From: Strongyloides papillosus
Lineage: Eukaryota; Nematoda; Chromadorea; Rhabditida; Strongyloididae
DNA: 64,000 nucleotides
Direction of reading: 5' to 3'
Assembly: GCA_005656395.1 (NCBI GenBank)
Contig: SRSI01000030.1
Location: forward strand, 496,001 to 560,000
Below the pieces are notes generated by a model. That model was not told the origin of the DNA. It did no database searches and worked only from the letters and a program-made list of their open reading frames with translations. The position numbers and the translations under genes were made by a program. Below, one piece after another: positions 60,001 through 64,000 of this stretch (its first letter is position 1; every line of letters starts with the position of its first letter).

Positions 60001-63000
60001 GATGTTGAAAATTTTTTTCAAATCAAAGAATAAGGAACCATTACTTTCTTTCCACTTTTATGATGTTAAAAACTTTTTAAAATATAATTATAATACTCAT
60101 CTTATCATATCTATTATATATATATCCTTCATTTTTTTTATCCTTTCTCCAGGCAAAAGAGGACATCAAAAAAGTGAAATTATGATAAAGTGCAAATATA
60201 TTTCATCTAAACTTTATTTTTCCACTAAAATATATATTTATTAAATTGGTGATAATATAACACAAAAAGTTGATAGAAGAGAAAGTTAACATCTATCTTT
60301 TTATCTTTACTATTATTATTATTAATTATTATTCATTTTTTGTACTTTTTTTATTTGATACTTTGTTATTGTTCTATTATCAACTCTTGAAGGACCTTCT
60401 TTTTTGTTGTCTTCTTAAATTTGTCTATAACTTTATCATATTATTTACCTGTTTTTGACATTTTAACTATCATATGTATGTGTATTTGTTTTTCTTGTAG
60501 AAATTATTTAATTTTATCGTGTGATTATATTTAATTAGTTATTAATATGTATAACATTCAACGTACTACTACATCATACCTAATAGATAGGATTAAAAAG
60601 ATTCTTAAAATTTAATGAAGTGTGTCTAAAAAAGAGAGTATAAAAAAAGAAGAATTCTTGTATATTTTAAAAATGTCAGGTGGAAATTTATTTATTAAAA
60701 GTTTAATTATCTCTTTTTAGTTCCTCTTTCATTTAATAAATATATCTATACGTATGCATATTTTTTTGTTCTCGTCCCCGGTCTATGTTTTTTACTTTCT
60801 TACCTTTGTCACATATTTGTTTGATGTATTTTTATGAAAAAAAATAAAAAAGTAATATATGTTGAGAAAACAGTAAAAAGAAGTCGGAACTTAAGTATGT
60901 TTTTTCTTTGATTTAATGAGAATGTTAAGGAATCTTTGTATTAGAGATATTAATTCATCACACCATCTCAAAAAATATTTAAATACTTTTTTAATATATC
61001 CTTAATGTCAAAAATGAAAAAAGATAACTTTTTTCTCTTTTTCCTCACTCTTTATGTATAATAATAGAAAATATCCCAAAAAAAGGAAGTGAAGGCATAT
61101 ATAGATGTACTTATTCAATACTTTTATTTCTTTCATTAATATATATATTTTTGTTCACATATTTTTATCTCCTTTTTATTCCCTCCCGTTTCAGTATTGA
61201 AAAAAACAACCATATATAAAAATAAATAAATGTATGAGTGAAATATAACTTTTTAAATATAAAAAAATTTCACTATTTTACATTTATATAAATATAAAAT
61301 TAAGTAAGAAAGATATATATTTATTATTATTAAAAAAAGAAGGTTTTCTCCTTCATCATTATTATATATAATATCATTGTACTTTTTAAGGACAAAAAAA
61401 ATATACTTAGTTAATCCATGTATTTTTTCTTTCTTTTTTGCCTGTGGCTTTTATCCTTTTTTTAACTATAATTATCTTGACATATAAATATGGGATGTCC
61501 ATTATAATTTTCATAATAAAAAGTAAGTGTGAGGTATTATAATTTTGAGAAAATAATTTAAAAAGTTCATTTAAATAATAGTTTTACCTATTTTGTGTGA
61601 ATATTTTATGAAAAAATGTAAATTAGATATGCAAATTTTTATCACATATCTTTTTATATTTATCCATGATATGATAACATATTGATAAATGTGATGTCCC
61701 GAGTTGTCAAAACTTCAGAACAAACTTTAATTCTATTTTTTTACTACTTTTTGTGATAATAATATTAACATTTTTACCCTTTATTTTTGATAAAATGGTT
61801 ATGTAAAGAGAGATAAATGTATATTTATACTTCCTCTATACCTCATCATTTCTCATATAAAAATCTAGAGTTAGATGATTTTTTAGCTTCATTATTTTTA
61901 TATATATAGTATATTTTGAGAAGAGATTTTTGTTGATATCACTTTCAATAATAGATATCTCTTTTTAAGATATTTGGCTTTTAAGAATAAAGTACAAATT
62001 ATGAGTTTTCCTATTATTATTATTATTTTTCCTATGATTTAATATTATTATATTATTTTCAGAGGACTGACTACCTGCTCCCCCTCTATGAATCATACTA
62101 CATATTTTTTTATCTCTTTGTCCTTTCCCTTTATTACTTTTATTATTATTTTTTTTTATTAATAGGTGAGAATATATAATTATTTTATTATCATTTTGAT
62201 GATTGAATTATTATAATACTTCTTTTATAAAATGTAAACATATTTTTATTTGATTGATAAAGAAAAAATCATGAAGGTTCTTTATAAAATTGTTCTCTTT
62301 TTCAAAAATTAATTCTACTTCAACTCTATTAGGTTAATCTTTTTATACTCTTAGTTAATTACGGAAATTCTAAATGATCACTCATCTTCCTTCTTCTCAA
62401 ATATTTTTAAAAATTATAAATTGATGGGGCACTTTTTTGATTAATCAACCAACAAAATTACAGCCATAATATTATTATACATATAATTGTCAAGTTTCAT
62501 ATTTATCATGATGTTTGGAAGTTAAAAAATTTTCTCCATCTCTTTCTCTGTATACCTATATACCATTGGAGATAAAATACACCTTTTTTATTGTTCTTTT
62601 TATCATTAACCAACTACCTGTTGCTAATTAGGTGATTATATTATTTATTTGTCCATAAAAAAGAGAAAAATGTATAAGTTTTTTTCCATAAAATTAACAT
62701 ATGACGTTATTTTATTATAAATGATAAAAAATTGTAATGCTGGTGTATGGTGGAATGATTTTTATTAAGTATCAAAAAAATGTTTATACATGTTTTTTTA
62801 TGGGACAAAATTTGTTAATGAATGATATCAACAGACATCAGAGTGTCTATCTCTCTTTACTTATTTATGTAATCCTTTAATAACAGTAGTAATTTTTTAT
62901 CTGCTAAATATTATGACAGTTAACACAAACAAATGTTGTTATTTTAATTATTAAAAGAAAGTAAAGAGAATTAAAAAGTACCTACTCATGTTCAAAGAAT

Positions 63001-64000
63001 CAGGGGGTGAATGAAGGGGAGAGTTAGAGAAGAAAGGGTAAGATGATAGGGGGAGATTCGGCGAATACCATAATGAAAATCAAATTATAATATGTGCATT
63101 ATTTGATATCGCATATCTATTGAAAAGTAATTTCGAAATACTTCTTCCATTTCACCAACCCGTCAATTCATTTTTCCGTCAACAACACACATAACTATCT
63201 CCTAGAGTTGAAAATTATAGTGGAGAAGGAAGAAGAAGACCTTGTATTTTCAGAAAAAAAACACATAAAATATATATATATATTTAAGATTCCTCATCTC
63301 TTTCCCCTTTGTCAACTTTTTTGCACTTTTCGCCGCTGCCTTATGTCCTTTTCACATATCTATCTATCTTCTTCATTCTTCATCGTCGTTTCCTTCGCCT
63401 TATTCTTCTTCCTTTTTACCTAAGCTACTCTTAAGTTGTTAGTTTTGGTTCTCTTCAACATTTTTTTCCTTCCAACTGCCTTCCGAAGAATGGGAAATAA
63501 TTTATATAAATATATATATTTAAAATATAATATATATTTGTATTTAGATATCTGCATATATGAATATTATTTTTGCCCTTTTGCTTCATCTTCATAATTA
63601 TTTTTAAATAAATATAATATATATGCCTTTCAAGATATATGGGGTGGATTTTTTTTATTATTATTATCACTTGAGAAAAAGAAGAAAAGGAATCAGTTGA
63701 TTAATTAGAGAAATAACTTTTAGTTTTAGAGATATATATATAGTAGTTTTAAGAGTTTTAACATTCTAAAATAATTCTAAAATGCATAGAATTTTTTTAG
63801 CTATTATTTTATCTATTTTTATTTAATGTTTTGCTCCTTCTTTTTAAAGTAGTTACACTATAATATTCTTGATTTAATAACAAAATGATGGAGAAAGATA
63901 AGATCAAATATATTTGAAGAGGTCCTCCTTTTTAGAGAAAATAAAAGGAAAAAACTAACTAAATATTATTATATTTATCTCATCATTTAAAAACTTTTTT
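57088..64000. other. Probable long intron or downstream region of the BED gene
   Basis: About 6.9 kb, very AT-rich, without a supported gene. Possible exon-like islands follow good acceptors at about 60152 (CCTTTCTCCAG then GCAAAAGAGGACATC, open 10 codons in the BED-gene phase before TGA) and 62063 (TATTTTCAG then AGGACTGACTACCTG). Neither has enough coding signal to call. A less AT-rich, pyrimidine-rich stretch lies at about 63160-63480. Confidence 0.4.

Noticed and set aside
62063..62165. Possible BED-gene exon after a TTTTCAG acceptor, ending at ATAG|GTGAG
   Set aside because: The first 13 codons look coding, but the rest encodes a Phe/Tyr run. Not supported without cDNA.
63208..63423. 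71-residue frame near the right edge
   Set aside because: Derived from a pyrimidine-rich tract (Phe/Ser/Leu); no domain or splice support.
32479..64000. tRNA, snRNA or known microRNA genes in the AT-rich half
   Set aside because: I looked for T-loop TTCGA contexts, snRNA signatures and let-7, lin-4, miR-1, miR-2 and miR-124 cores; none had the needed context or fold.

Overview
The window looks like nuclear DNA of a very AT-rich nematode, most likely Strongyloides or a close relative. The evidence is the composition (long A/T runs, little G/C outside exons), tiny 43-50 bp GT..AG introns in most genes, and a gene set with clear nematode relatives: a serpentine-class chemoreceptor, a kleisin resembling condensin II H2/KLE-2, a JADE/PHF-15-like PHD protein and a secreted cholinesterase-like esterase. 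The genus is inferred from these traits and not proven. I saw no bacterial operons, CRISPR arrays, phage, intact transposons or tRNA/rRNA genes.

Layout, left half (1-32.5 kb, gene-dense). (1) The 3' part of an Xaa-Pro aminopeptidase gene (+), cut by the window edge. (2) A 672-aa MFS transporter (+) with an exceptionally long loop between its first two membrane helices. (3) A heavily glycosylated carboxylesterase/cholinesterase-like gene (-), followed 2-3 kb away by a decayed, internally deleted duplicate. (4) A divergent pair of small membrane-protein genes sharing about 150 bp. (5) A lysine-rich protein of unknown function and a divergent alpha-tubulin (both -). The tubulin has a near-consensus X-box about 130 bp upstream, which suggests a ciliary tubulin. 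(6) A seven-helix chemoreceptor (+). (7) A condensin-II kleisin-like gene, then a roughly 1.1-kb tandem duplication that left a truncated kleisin C-terminus with an open 174-codon frame plus a broken copy of the next gene. (8) Two small genes, a ZC3H10-like triple CCCH finger gene (-) and a JADE-family PHD gene (+).

Right half (32.5-64 kb). Almost gene-free, extremely AT-rich DNA. The only protein gene I can support is a BED-type zinc-finger gene (53.6 kb onward). Its introns are kilobase-sized, in contrast to the roughly 47-bp introns elsewhere, and its 3' end is not visible. About 21 kb upstream and 7 kb downstream hold only short, less AT-rich islands, some with hairpins, and a recurring TGTACTTTTT-type motif. 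I read this as a regulatory landscape around a developmental transcription factor, but that is inference.

The genes are mostly unrelated housekeeping, chromatin and membrane functions; no multi-gene pathway is visible. The main evolutionary theme is local tandem duplication followed by decay, seen at the esterase and kleisin loci.
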